This document shows positions 41,203-50,401 of a stretch of DNA of 64,000 nucleotides, in pieces. The DNA lies in NCBI RefSeq assembly GCF_029543085.1, contig NZ_CP119967.1, positions 4,676,501 through 4,740,500 of the forward strand, written 5' to 3'. Origin of the DNA: Pseudomonas sp. A34-9. Its GTDB lineage: Bacteria; Pseudomonadota; Gammaproteobacteria; Pseudomonadales; Pseudomonadaceae. Below the pieces are notes generated by a model. The model was not told where the DNA came from. It made no database searches and saw only the letters and a list, made by a program, of their open reading frames with translations. The position numbers and the translations under genes were made by a program. Every line of letters begins with the position of its first letter. The stretch's first letter is position 1.

Positions 41203-42021
41203 TCAGTCGTGGTACATCACCGAGCGACCACCATCGATGGTGATGCATGACGCATTGATGAACGGTGCTTCATCGCTGGCCAGAAACACCGCCGTCATCG
41301 CTACTTCGAGCGGCTGACCGATGCGTTTGGGCGGGTGCAGATCGAAGGCGCGCTGACGCTCGGCATGCGGGTCGGCGAAACCGTTCCAGTAATCGACGTT
41401 CAGTTGCGTTTCGATATAGCCCGGGGCGATGGCGTTGACGCGAATGCCTTTGGCGGCGTACTCGATGCCGAGTGCGCGGGTCAGGCCGAGCAAACCGTGT
41501 TTGGCCACCGGGTACGGGAAGCAGCCGGGAATGATGTGGCTCGAATGGGTCGAAGCGATATTGATGATGCTGCCGACGCCCTGCTCGATCATCTGCGGCA
41601 GTACCGCTTTGCAACCGAACCAGGCACCGTCCAGATCGATGGCAAAACAGCGGCGCCAGTCTTCTTCAGTCATCTCCAGCGGATCGCGGAACACGTTGAC
41701 CCCGGCGCAGTTGACCAGCACGTCGATGCGTCCGTGCAACTCAACGGCGCGTTTGGCCATGGCGAGCAGATCGTGCTGACGCGAGACATCGGCCTTCAGC
41801 GCCTGCACGTCGTAACCCTGCTCGCGCCAGTGCGCGGCAACCTGTTCAACCTTCTCGGCCTGGATATCGCTGATCACCAGTTTCGCCTGCTGTGAGGCGA
41901 AAGCCGCAACAATGGCTTCGCCAATGCCTTGCGCGGCGCCGGTCAGCAGCACGACCTTGTTTTTCAGGCGCTCGCCCTTCGGCGGTGCGGGCACCGGCGG
42001 CAGGGAAAGAGGTTCAGCCAT
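41203..42021 (-). CDS. Sugar 1-dehydrogenase, SDR family (D-galactose/L-arabinose type)
   Basis: A 272-residue short-chain dehydrogenase. The Rossmann motif TGAAQGIGEAIV is at about 29-40, NCAGVN near 108, catalytic Ser in INIASTHSSHI, and the YPVAKHG Tyr-Lys pair near 169. The C terminus ends ITIDGGRSVMYHD, typical of sugar-oxidising SDRs. By context (AraF-type uptake, lactonase, DgoR, and a remote dgo operon sharing its promoter) it should oxidise D-galactose, and perhaps L-arabinose, at C1 to the lactone. AGGAGT lies just upstream of ATG 42021. The exact sugar is inferred. Confidence 0.82.
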   Translation of the reverse strand: MAEPLSLPPVPAPPKGERLKNKVVLLTGAAQGIGEAIVAAFASQQAKLVISDIQAEKVEQVAAHWREQGYDVQALKADVSRQHDLLAMAKRAVELHGRIDVLVNCAGVNVFRDPLEMTEEDWRRCFAIDLDGAWFGCKAVLPQMIEQGVGSIINIASTHSSHIIPGCFPYPVAKHGLLGLTRALGIEYAAKGIRVNAIAPGYIETQLNVDYWNGFADPHAERQRAFDLHPPKRIGQPLEVAMTAVFLASDEAPFINASCITIDGGRSVMYHD

Positions 42022-42178
42022 GGATCAGGACTCCTGTTTCGCAGGCACAAAAAAACCGGGCATCTGACGATGTCCGGCCTGGAAGGCAGTTTGAACGAAA
42101 CAGGCAGGCGTGGCCGACGGCCTCGGGCCGTTGCGAAACGCGGACTCCGCGCGGGAGTGCGATAAACATTCGCTGCAT
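42017..42178 (-). other. Orphan leader ORF behind a dgoK-like start site
   Basis: ATG 42178 (context AAAACAGGTGAAGTGATGC, compare dgoK AAAACAGGTGAAGCGATGC) opens a frame of about 54 codons beginning MQRMFIALPRGVRV and running through the terminator hairpin, ending at the dehydrogenase start. No family is recognised. It may be a remnant of a deleted first gene or a regulatory leader peptide. Confidence 0.35.
42049..42075 (-). terminator. Intrinsic terminator inside the dehydrogenase leader
   Basis: On the minus strand CCGGACATC-GTCA-GATGCCCGG (one mismatch) is followed by seven T. It lies about 150 nt after the promoter -10 and 28 nt before the dehydrogenase start. Confidence 0.72.
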
Positions 42179-42232
42179 CACTTCACCTGTTTTGTTCTTT
42201 TTAAGTGTGAGTGCGTGTTACTGCTGGAGTCG

Positions 42233-42262
42233 ACTATAAACCCGACCGCCAAATAATCTCAA
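42233..42262 (-). promoter_or_regulatory. Promoter upstream of the sugar dehydrogenase leader
   Basis: TTGAGA (42262-42257), 18-nt spacer, TATAGT (42238-42233) on the minus strand: same boxes and spacer as the dgo promoter. Confidence 0.7.
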
Positions 42263-42275
42263 TATATAATTTTGC

Positions 42276-42292
42276 ATCCCATATTTTGGGAT
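42276..42292. promoter_or_regulatory. Operator ATCCCA-N5-TGGGAT
   Basis: ATCCCATATTTTGGGAT, 13 nt upstream of the -35, abutting the stop codon of the lactonase gene. The adjoining TTTTGC and CAATAT blocks are also shared with the dgo site. Confidence 0.65.
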
Positions 42293-43168
42293 TTAACCTG
42301 CGAACCGCGTACAGAGTTTTCCTGCGACATCCACGCGCATCGACAGCACCGCGCCGTCTAGTGGGTGGTTGTGCGGACTCTTGGCGCTGGTGATGAACAG
42401 GGTTTTCAGGTCCTCGCCGCCGAAAACGCAACTGGTCGGGCGACTGACAGGCAGATCGATCCTGCGGTCGACCTGGCCATCCGGCGTCAACCGCAGCAGG
42501 CAACTGCCGTCCCAGCGGGCATTCCAGATGTAGCCTTCGGCGTCCATTGCTGAACCGTCCGGCCCACCCTGCTGATCGGGGCCGTACCAGGTTTCAGCGG
42601 CACCGAGATTGCCGTCGGTATGAATAAAATAGCAATGCAGCGTGCTGTCGAGACTGTCGCCAAACAGCAGCGTGGTGCCGTCGTCGCTCCACAGCAAGGT
42701 ATTGGGAATTCCGAGATTACGCAGTAAGGGTGTGACGCGTTGATCGGGATCGATGCGGAACAGGCCACCGGAGCGGCGGATGATCGGCAACTCTTCGCCC
42801 TGCTCGCCGAGGTTGTTTTGCATGGTGCCGAGCCACAACCGGCCCTGAGCATCGCAACGTGCTTCGTTAGGGCGATTGCCCGGTTGCGGGTCGGCGATGC
42901 AGAACAGCGTCAGGCGTGGTTCGAGACCCGGAGAGTCGAGATCGAGCCGATAGACGCCGCTGCTCAGCGTCACGAGGGCATCGCCGCTGGCGCAGGGGAT
43001 AAACGCGGAAACGTGTTCCGGCATCTGCCAGATCTGAACGTTCTGGCCGATCAGGCGCAGGGCCTTTTTGCCGGCGATGTCGACCCAGTACAACGCTTGC
43101 GTCGGTGCGTCCCAGAATGGGCCTTCACCGAGTTGGGCGCGGTGTTGGGTCAGGGCGGTCCACGGCAT
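42293..43168 (-). CDS. SMP-30/gluconolactonase family sugar lactonase
   Basis: A 291-residue six-bladed beta-propeller lactonase of the SMP-30 type. Metal-ligand regions are present: LGEGPFWDAPTQALYWVDI (Glu), RPNEARCDAQGRLWLGTM (Asn), IPNTLLWSDDGTTLLFGDS (Asn/Asp) and GGPDGSAMDAEGYIWNARW (Asp). It hydrolyses the 1,4- or 1,5-lactone made by the sugar dehydrogenase; here galactonolactone, or arabinonolactone, is expected. It sits between the dgoR-like gene and the dehydrogenase and probably shares a transcript with dgoR across a REP doublet. Confidence 0.87.
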   Translation of the reverse strand: MPWTALTQHRAQLGEGPFWDAPTQALYWVDIAGKKALRLIGQNVQIWQMPEHVSAFIPCASGDALVTLSSGVYRLDLDSPGLEPRLTLFCIADPQPGNRPNEARCDAQGRLWLGTMQNNLGEQGEELPIIRRSGGLFRIDPDQRVTPLLRNLGIPNTLLWSDDGTTLLFGDSLDSTLHCYFIHTDGNLGAAETWYGPDQQGGPDGSAMDAEGYIWNARWDGSCLLRLTPDGQVDRRIDLPVSRPTSCVFGGEDLKTLFITSAKSPHNHPLDGAVLSMRVDVAGKLCTRFAG

Positions 43169-43196
43169 ATAACGGTCTCCATTGTTCTTGTTTTTA

Positions 43197-43287
43197 CTGT
43201 AGGAGTGAGCCTGCTCGCCATCGCGGTGGACCAGTCGAAGCTACTTTGCCTGATACGACGCTATCGCGAGCAGGCTCACTCCTACAG
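43197..43287. repeat. REP pair, class B variant
   Basis: CTGTAGGAGTGAGCCTGCTCG and its complement about 50 nt apart, between the dgoR-like gene and the lactonase gene. Confidence 0.85.
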
Positions 43288-43299
43288 GGGATTTTTGTG

Positions 43300-44016
43300 T
43301 TAGCTGGCTTTTTTGTCGGCCATGACTCTCGGGTAAAAGCGTTTGATCGCCAGGTCTGCGTTATCAATCAGCGTCATGCACGCCCACACGCCCCGTGCGG
43401 AATCGCGGGCGGCGATCGCGTCGGCCATGTCTTTATGGATAGGCAGCGTGCGGCGCAGTTCATCCGGGTCGGCGGCGGAGACTTCAAAAGACACCGCCAG
43501 CAACGCGCCGAGGGCCGGAACCATTTGTTCGATAAATTGATTGTGGCTCGCGGCGAGAATGCATTCGTGGAAGGACTGGTCAGCGCGGTTGTAATCAATA
43601 CCGCTGTCGACCGCGCGCTCAAGGGCGTTGTAGGCCAGTTGTATCGCCTGGATCTGCTCGAAGGTGGCGCGCTCGCAGGCCCAGCGCACGGCCATCGGTT
43701 CGATGGTGCGGCGCAGGTCGAGCAAGTCATCGACGAAGTTTTCCGGCAGACCATTACGCGACAACCACCCGACGACTTGTGGATCGAACAGGTTCCAGCG
43801 CTTTACCGGCAGCACGCGGGTGCCGACTTTCGGCCCCACTTCGAGCATGCCTTTGGCGACGAGGGTTTTGATCGCTTCGCGGATGACCGTGCGGCTGACA
43901 CCGAGCTGTTCGCCGAGATCGGCCTCGACCTTGATGGTCTGCCCCGGTTTGACCTGGCCAGCGGCGATCCAGCTGCCGAGCCAGTCGACCGTCGACGCGT
44001 GAAAGCTGCTGGACAT
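43300..44016 (-). CDS. dgoR: FadR-subfamily GntR regulator (DgoR-like)
   Basis: A 238-residue FadR-type regulator: winged helix at about 10-75 (VKPGQTIKVEADLGEQLGVSRTVIREAIKTLVAKGM in segments) and an FCD ligand domain with metal-binding residues (LLDLRRTIEPMAVRWAC, ADQSFHECILAASHNQ, HKDMADAIAARDS). This resembles E. coli DgoR, the galactonate-responsive repressor of dgo genes. ATG 44016 has GAGG 5 nt upstream and is preferred to GTG 44022. An imperfect palindrome sits just upstream, consistent with autoregulation, and is repeated before araF. Confidence 0.82.
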   Translation of the reverse strand: MSSSFHASTVDWLGSWIAAGQVKPGQTIKVEADLGEQLGVSRTVIREAIKTLVAKGMLEVGPKVGTRVLPVKRWNLFDPQVVGWLSRNGLPENFVDDLLDLRRTIEPMAVRWACERATFEQIQAIQLAYNALERAVDSGIDYNRADQSFHECILAASHNQFIEQMVPALGALLAVSFEVSAADPDELRRTLPIHKDMADAIAARDSARGVWACMTLIDNADLAIKRFYPRVMADKKAS

Positions 44017-44051
44017 GAACACCTCAAAGCGGATCGCGATGGGTGATCAAG

Positions 44052-44070
44052 CTAATCATCATACGATTAG
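44052..44070. promoter_or_regulatory. FadR-type operator candidate upstream of dgoR
   Basis: CTAATCATCATACGATTAG, a 19-bp imperfect palindrome with arms CTAATC/GATTAG, 36 nt before the dgoR ATG. Fourteen bases recur, inverted, at 41151-41164 before araF. Confidence 0.58.
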
Positions 44071-44086
44071 GTGTCAACGACAAAAA

Positions 44087-44155
44087 AAGATCGCAGCCTT
44101 CGGCAGCTCCTACAGATGTACGCCATGTAGGAGCTGCCGAAGGCTGCGATCTTTT
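44087..44155. repeat. Inverted repeat, class A
   Basis: AAGATCGCAGCCTTCGGCAGCTCCTAC and its complement with a loop of about 15 nt; its right arm touches the stop codon of the DUF1285 gene. It marks the border between the accessory region and the core gene block. Confidence 0.87.
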
Positions 44156-44714
44156 AAGGTTCCAGGCCGATGCGGAAGAACTCGCCGCCGCTCCACACCC
44201 CCAGCCAGCGCTGCCCGTCGATTTCGCGGCTGACCGCCAGTTCCACCAGTTGATAGAACACATTGCGGTGGATCAGCGCTTCAAGATTGGTCCGCACATG
44301 CACGTAAGGCGCCGGCTCTTGGGTCGTGGGATCAATCTCGACGCGGATCGGATGCTCCGGCCCGGCCTCGGCAGTTTCATCGACGTTGGTGGTAAAACGC
44401 AAAAGCTGCGCCTCGCCCTCGCCTTCAACCTCGACCGCAATCGCCACGAACGGCGCATCATCAACCTTGATCCCGACCTTCTCGACTGGCGTGATCAGGA
44501 AATAATCATCGCCGTCGCGGCGCATGATCGTGGAGAACAATTTGACCATCGGCTTGCGCCCGATCGGCGTGCCCAGGTAATACCAGGTGCCGTCGCGGGC
44601 GATGCGCATGTCGATGTCGCCGCAGAAGTCCGGGTTCCACAAGTGCACCGGCGGCAAGCCTTTGGTTTTGGGGATCTGTCCCAACAGGTCATTGGCTTTT
44701 TGCGGCCCACTCAT
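44154..44714 (-). CDS. DUF1285 domain-containing protein
   Basis: A 186-residue protein of the DUF1285 family, recognisable from [33 protein letters not shown] and [27 protein letters not shown] in pieces. No signal peptide. Function unknown; the structure of a family member is a pleckstrin-like fold, from general knowledge. It follows the DUF4823 lipoprotein gene by 15 nt on the same strand; the two appear as a unit in Pseudomonas near the moaA/tetR/tatD block. Confidence 0.87.
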   Translation of the reverse strand: MSGPQKANDLLGQIPKTKGLPPVHLWNPDFCGDIDMRIARDGTWYYLGTPIGRKPMVKLFSTIMRRDGDDYFLITPVEKVGIKVDDAPFVAIAVEVEGEGEAQLLRFTTNVDETAEAGPEHPIRVEIDPTTQEPAPYVHVRTNLEALIHRNVFYQLVELAVSREIDGQRWLGVWSGGEFFRIGLEP

Positions 44715-44729
44715 GGCGCTCTCCTTGAA

Positions 44730-45335
44730 TTATTGGTCGCCGACTCCCAACAGGCTGCGCGCGTACTGTGCCAGCGGCGGGCCGATCAGGTCTTCGGGTT
44801 TGTTGTCGTGGAACGTCAGTAAACCGCCACGACTCTTGATCCGTGCAGTATCAATCAAATACTGGGTGCTGGTCTCGATCAACATGATCTGAATCACGCC
44901 GCCGTCGATGCCAAGGCGATCAACTGCCTCCTGATCGAGCCATTCATCGGAGTTGCCGATGCGGTCGTCAGCTTTGGCGAAGCGGGTGTACAGCAGATAG
45001 TGCGCGCCGGCGTCGCGGGCTTCGCCCATCGCCTGATCGAGGCCTTCCGGCGCACGCGCACGGCGGACCATCGGGAAGTATTCGACGAAGCCTTTGAAGG
45101 CCTCTTCGGCCACAACGTTCGGCCGTGGGTAAGAACCGCCCGGTGGTGCGAAAGCACCTTGCGCGATGTAGATGAACGAGTCCGGCTGAATGCGGAAATT
45201 ATTTACGCGACGGCTGTCGCTGTGATCCAGCAAGCCCGCGTCGCTCATCTGGTAGCGAGTGCCTTCGGCCATATCGCTGACAGTCATACAGCCGCCAAGC
45301 GCCAAAACGGCCAGCAGCAAAACCAGGCTACGCAT
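44730..45335 (-). CDS. DUF4823 domain-containing lipoprotein
   Basis: A 201-residue protein with a lipoprotein signal (MRSLVLLLAVLALGGC; Cys at 16) and the DUF4823 body (SDAGLLDHSDSRRVNNFRI; YIAQGAFAPPGGSYPRPNVV; HYLLYTRFAKADDRIG). Probably anchored in the outer membrane facing the periplasm. ATG 45335 is preceded by GGAGGAATAGG, an excellent site, and begins the signal peptide; the frame upstream is not part of the gene. Function unknown. Transcribed into the DUF1285 gene. Confidence 0.87.
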   Translation of the reverse strand: MRSLVLLLAVLALGGCMTVSDMAEGTRYQMSDAGLLDHSDSRRVNNFRIQPDSFIYIAQGAFAPPGGSYPRPNVVAEEAFKGFVEYFPMVRRARAPEGLDQAMGEARDAGAHYLLYTRFAKADDRIGNSDEWLDQEAVDRLGIDGGVIQIMLIETSTQYLIDTARIKSRGGLLTFHDNKPEDLIGPPLAQYARSLLGVGDQ

Positions 45336-45451
45336 CCTATTCCTCCAAAGGCCGGTGACGGAAAACCGGCGAATGGCCGTTGGATGCAGCTTTTGCGCCA
45401 GCTCGGGATTTTTGGCGAATGATGGATCGCCTTGCTCGCGAAAGCGGTTAA

Positions 45452-46420
45452 TCAGCCGCCGATGATTTTCATGACGGTCGCACCGCCCGAGAACGCCACT
45501 TCCTGCTTGTCCCCCAACGCCTTGACCAGCAAGCGCTGCAGCGCCGGCAGCGCCTGATGACGCGGCTTGTCGAGCAGATCGCCGACATAGTGACGATTGC
45601 TCGAAGACAGGCAGCCATGCAGCCAACCGGTCGACGACAAGCGCAACCGCGAGCACGTCCGGCAAAACGGCACACTTTCGTTGGCGATCACGCCGAAGTT
45701 GCCCAGCCCCGGGATCGCGTAGCGCACGGCCGTAGCGTCCACTGGTGCGTCGGTTTGCGCGTACTCATAACGTTCGCCAATCAGCTCCAGCAGCTGCTGC
45801 AGGCTGACGAACTGTTGCAGGAACGCATTGTTGTCCTTGGCCAGGTGGCCCATGCGCATCAACTCGATGAAGCGCAGTTCGTATCCGCGTTCCAGGCAGT
45901 AATCCAGTAGCGGCATTACCTGATCAAGATTCTGCCCGCGCAACGGCACCATATTGACCTTGATCTTCATCCCCGCCGCTGCGGCCTGGTCCATACCATC
46001 GAGCACCGTGGCCAGATCGCCGCCACGGGCGATACTGCGAAACGCGCTGGCATCGAGGGTATCGAGGGACACGTTGATGCGGCGCAGACCGGCATCCACC
46101 AGCAGCGGCAGTTTTTTTGCGAGGAGTTGACCGTTGGTGGTCAGGCTGATGTCTTCCAGGCCCATCTTGCCGACAGCGGTCATGAACGATTCGAGCTTGG
46201 GGCTGACCAGCGGCTCGCCGCCAGTGATGCGCAGCCGCTCGATGCCGGCGGCTTCGATCAGATACGCCACGCCACGCGCCATGGCTTCAGCCGACAGCTC
46301 ATCCTGCGCAGCCACCAGCCGCTTGCCGTCAGGCACGCAGTAGGTACACGCGTAATTGCAGGCTGAGGTCAGGCTGATCCGCAAATTGCGAAAACGCCTG
46401 CCTTGACGGTCAACGATCAT
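45452..46420 (-). CDS. moaA: GTP 3',8-cyclase (molybdenum cofactor biosynthesis)
   Basis: A 322-residue radical-SAM enzyme. The N-terminal cluster is SACNYACTYCVPDG (CxxxCxxC). The C-terminal cluster ligands are in FCRTCSRLRLSSTGWLHGCLS, and the protein ends in Gly-Gly, which the reaction needs. It converts GTP to 3',8-cyclo-7,8-dihydro-GTP, the first step of molybdopterin synthesis. ATG 46420 (MIVDRQGRRFRNLRISLT) is the family start. Pseudomonas usually has two moaA copies; no other moa gene is in this window, so this is likely the stand-alone copy. Confidence 0.94.
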   Translation of the reverse strand: MIVDRQGRRFRNLRISLTSACNYACTYCVPDGKRLVAAQDELSAEAMARGVAYLIEAAGIERLRITGGEPLVSPKLESFMTAVGKMGLEDISLTTNGQLLAKKLPLLVDAGLRRINVSLDTLDASAFRSIARGGDLATVLDGMDQAAAAGMKIKVNMVPLRGQNLDQVMPLLDYCLERGYELRFIELMRMGHLAKDNNAFLQQFVSLQQLLELIGERYEYAQTDAPVDATAVRYAIPGLGNFGVIANESVPFCRTCSRLRLSSTGWLHGCLSSSNRHYVGDLLDKPRHQALPALQRLLVKALGDKQEVAFSGGATVMKIIGG

Positions 46421-46557
46421 GATCACTCCGGCGAAAGAATTTCGAGCCGCTAAAACTTGACTCACAAATCAAGTTTTAGCAAGCCCTATGCCTGAGTATA
46501 TTCCTGCGGTCCTGCGTCATGTAGCGAAATCATGGCGCAATAAGGCAGCTGAATGGC

Positions 46558-47196
46558 TCAGCTGCTTGGGGTTTCCGGATCGCGCTTGCGTTTGTTGCCC
46601 ATGCGCACGCCGATGTCCATCAAGAACTGGAAGAAACCTTCCTGATCTTCCAGCACATTGCTCCAGAACGGCGAGTGATACAGCGCGACAGCGCCATGCA
46701 CCAGCGCCCAGGATGCGCAGTAATGGAAGTACGGCGGCACGTCTTCGAGCTTGCCTTCGCTGATGCGGCCCTTGATCAACAGGGTCAGGCGTTCGAAGTT
46801 CGAGGCGCGGATCTTGTGCAGCTCCTCGACCATTTCCGGCACCTGATTGCCCTTGACTACCTTTTCTTCGAGGCGGTCGAACAGGCGATAGCGTTGCGGG
46901 TCACGCATACGGAATTCGAAGTAGGCGCGGGACAGCGCTTCCTTGTCCTTGTCGACATCGGCCGAATGCAGCAGCTCGTTCAAATCGCGCTCGTAATCGA
47001 GCATCAGGCGCAGATAAATCTCGGCCTTGGATTTGAAGTGCTTGTAGATCGTGCCTTTGCCGATACCCACGGCATCAGCAATCATCTCGACGGTGACACT
47101 GTCTTCACCTTGGTCGAGGAACAGCTTGAGCGCGGTATCGAGAATTTCTTGCTCGCGGCGACGAAACTCACGGACCTTACGAGGTTCTTTGTGCAT
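46558..47196 (-). CDS. TetR/AcrR family transcriptional regulator
   Basis: A 212-residue regulator with an N-terminal helix-turn-helix (ILDTALKLFLDQGEDSVTVEMIADAVGIGKGTIYKHFKSKAEIYLRL in parts) and a C-terminal ligand domain. The protein matches, by position next to the RgsA sRNA and tatD, the conserved regulator of the P. aeruginosa PA2957 locus. Target genes are not evident from the sequence. It reads away from the sRNA. Confidence 0.88.
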   Translation of the reverse strand: MHKEPRKVREFRRREQEILDTALKLFLDQGEDSVTVEMIADAVGIGKGTIYKHFKSKAEIYLRLMLDYERDLNELLHSADVDKDKEALSRAYFEFRMRDPQRYRLFDRLEEKVVKGNQVPEMVEELHKIRASNFERLTLLIKGRISEGKLEDVPPYFHYCASWALVHGAVALYHSPFWSNVLEDQEGFFQFLMDIGVRMGNKRKRDPETPSS

Positions 47197-47397
47197 AAGA
47201 AAAGGTCTGAAGGGTCAAAATTCGAAGCCGCGTATTATGCCTAACTTGCGCAAAAATGCACGGATCATCCGACCATATCTGTGTTTCTTGTTCATTTTGA
47301 GAACGTTTTGGGCGCAATGAGAACTCAACTGAAGCGATCGTATTCCAAATTTGTTTAAAAACCCCGACCGGCTAACTGGACTGCGCGCCAGACTGAT

Positions 47398-47404
47398 CAA
47401 TACT
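47398..47404 (+). promoter_or_regulatory. Sigma-S-like -10 element for rgsA
   Basis: CAATACT differs by one base from the sigma-S-preferred CTATACT. It is placed about 7 nt before the predicted 5' end at about 47411. RgsA is known to depend on RpoS. Confidence 0.5.
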
Positions 47405-47410
47405 TGAACT

Positions 47411-47527
47411 GTCGGGCGACATCTCCCCCAAGTGTCGCGCCGGTAAAGGTACCAAGGGACCGCGTGCCTTTGTTTTACTCCTAATGGTCTTAACCCGGAT
47501 TCACCCCCCAGAACCCGGGTTTTTTTT
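47411..47527 (+). ncRNA. rgsA: RgsA (P16) small regulatory RNA
   Basis: A region of about 117 nt between a sigma-S-like -10 box and a terminator (AACCCGG stem, C-rich loop, CCGGGTT, then eight T). Position is diagnostic: RgsA lies between the TetR-like/PA2957-8 region and tatD in Pseudomonas. Known RgsA is about 120 nt, Hfq-associated, RpoS-dependent and indirectly under GacA. It contributes to oxidative-stress resistance. I infer the ends from the promoter-like box and terminator. No ORF fits the segment. Confidence 0.72.
47492..47527 (+). terminator. Intrinsic terminator of rgsA
   Basis: AACCCGG...CCGGGTT stem with a 16-nt loop, followed by eight T. Confidence 0.85.
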
Positions 47528-47568
47528 GCCTGCGATTTGGCCCTTGCTCCTGCTACCTGCGGCAGTTC

Positions 47569-48360
47569 CTACAGGGCAGATTTGACCGAAGCCCGCGGGA
47601 ACAGACGCTTGAAGTTCTCAGTGGTCTGCTCGGCAAAACGCTCGTAGTTTTCTCCGCGCAGCATCGCCAGGAATTCCGCCACTTCGCGCACGTACTGCGG
47701 CAGATTGGGTTTGCCGCGATAAGGGATAGGCGCCAGATACGGCGAATCGGTTTCCACCAGCAAGCGATCGGCCGGGACCTTGCTCGCGACATCACGCAAC
47801 GCATCGGCATTGCGGAACGTCACGATACCCGACAGGGAAATGTAATAACCCATGTCCAGCGCCGCTTTGGCCATGTCCCAGTCTTCGGTGAAGCAATGCA
47901 GCACACCGGCCTGCGGCAGTGCCGCTTCGCGCAGCAACTCAAGGGTATCGGCACGCGCGCCACGGGTGTGGATGATCACCGGTTTGCCAGTCTGCTGCGC
48001 CGCTTGCAGGTGCAGGCGGAACGACGCCTGCTGTAGCTCGGCGGCTTCCGGCTCGTAGTGATAATCCAGGCCGGTTTCACCGATCGCCACCACTTTCGGG
48101 TGATCGAGTTCGTGCAACAGCCAGTCCAGCGCAGGCGCCGCGCCGGGTTGCACATCGAGCGGATGCACACCGACCGAACAATCGACATCGTCATATCGCT
48201 CAGCCAGGGCTTTGACGTCAGCGGCGTTATCGGCACTCACGCCGATGCACAGGAAGTGCCCCACTCCGCGCCCGCGGGCCGCATCCAGTGCAGCATCCAG
48301 CGAGCCGTCATGGGCGGCGAGGTCAAGGCGATCAAGGTGACAATGGGAATCTACAAGCAT
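47569..48360 (-). CDS. tatD: TatD family metal-dependent hydrolase
   Basis: A 263-residue TIM-barrel hydrolase. N-terminal metal motif MLVDSHCHLDRLDL, central AIGETGLDYHYEP (Glu), VIIHTRGA (His), LHCFTEDW (His) and LLVETDSPYLAP (Asp) together form the TatD dinuclear site. These proteins are DNA 3'-5' exonucleases or D-aminoacyl-tRNA-deacylase-like; the locus equals P. aeruginosa PA2959. It begins 14 nt after the PilZ gene and is the last of the run tmk-holB-pilZ-tatD. Confidence 0.92.
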   Translation of the reverse strand: MLVDSHCHLDRLDLAAHDGSLDAALDAARGRGVGHFLCIGVSADNAADVKALAERYDDVDCSVGVHPLDVQPGAAPALDWLLHELDHPKVVAIGETGLDYHYEPEAAELQQASFRLHLQAAQQTGKPVIIHTRGARADTLELLREAALPQAGVLHCFTEDWDMAKAALDMGYYISLSGIVTFRNADALRDVASKVPADRLLVETDSPYLAPIPYRGKPNLPQYVREVAEFLAMLRGENYERFAEQTTENFKRLFPRASVKSAL

Positions 48361-48374
48361 AAAAAGACGGCTAC

Positions 48375-48731
48375 TTACATCGTATGAGTGGGACGGTCGG
48401 ATTTAAGCGCTCCGGCCAGATGGGTTTCGATGCGACTGCGCGCAGTGTTGTCGCCATCGTTGAACTGTACGCCGACACCGGCAGCGCGATTGCCTTGTGC
48501 GCCTTTGGGGGTGATCCACGCAACCTTGCCGGCCACCGGGATCTTCTCGGCCTCGTCCATCAGGTTGAGCAGCATGAACACCTCATCACCCAACCGGTAA
48601 CTCTTGTTGGTCGGGATGAACAAGCCACCGTTCTTGATGAACGGCATGTACGCGGCGTAGAGCACCGACTTGTCCTTGATGGTCAGGGACAAAATGCCGT
48701 TACGCGGCCCCGGGCTGACAGGTTCATTCAT
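48375..48731 (-). CDS. pilZ: PilZ domain protein required for type IV pilus biogenesis
   Basis: A 118-residue PilZ protein: ILSLTIKDKSVLYAAYMPFIKNGGLFIPTNK and VPVAGKVAWITPKGAQGNRAAGVGVQF, length identical to P. aeruginosa PilZ (PA2960). The founding PilZ lacks the RxxxR c-di-GMP motif, as here, and supports pilus assembly through interactions with PilB and FimX. ATG 48731 with GGAGGTGAGC directly upstream is clearly right; the upstream in-frame start is not. It sits between holB and tatD, the conserved order. Confidence 0.9.
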   Translation of the reverse strand: MNEPVSPGPRNGILSLTIKDKSVLYAAYMPFIKNGGLFIPTNKSYRLGDEVFMLLNLMDEAEKIPVAGKVAWITPKGAQGNRAAGVGVQFNDGDNTARSRIETHLAGALKSDRPTHTM

Positions 48732-48773
48732 GCTCACCTCCACTGCTGATGTTCAGAGTCTAGGTACACATTG

Positions 48774-50391
<1,618 letters not shown>

Positions 50392-50401
50392 TTAATCAAC
50401 G

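Larger units (their letters stand above)
42022..42292. other. Regulatory leader between the lactonase and sugar dehydrogenase genes
   Basis: About 271 nt without an established gene. Reading leftward it contains the ATCCCA-N5-TGGGAT operator, a promoter, a conserved Shine-Dalgarno/ATG, a 54-codon ORF and an intrinsic terminator, before the dehydrogenase start. The right part is homologous to the dgoK upstream region. Confidence 0.65.
47197..47568. other. Intergenic region containing the rgsA sRNA locus
   Basis: About 370 nt between the tetR start and the tatD end. The right half (about 47398-47527) shows a stationary-phase-type promoter box and a strong terminator on the plus strand, matching the expected place of rgsA. 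The left half holds the tetR promoter region; nothing else was recognised. Confidence 0.65.
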
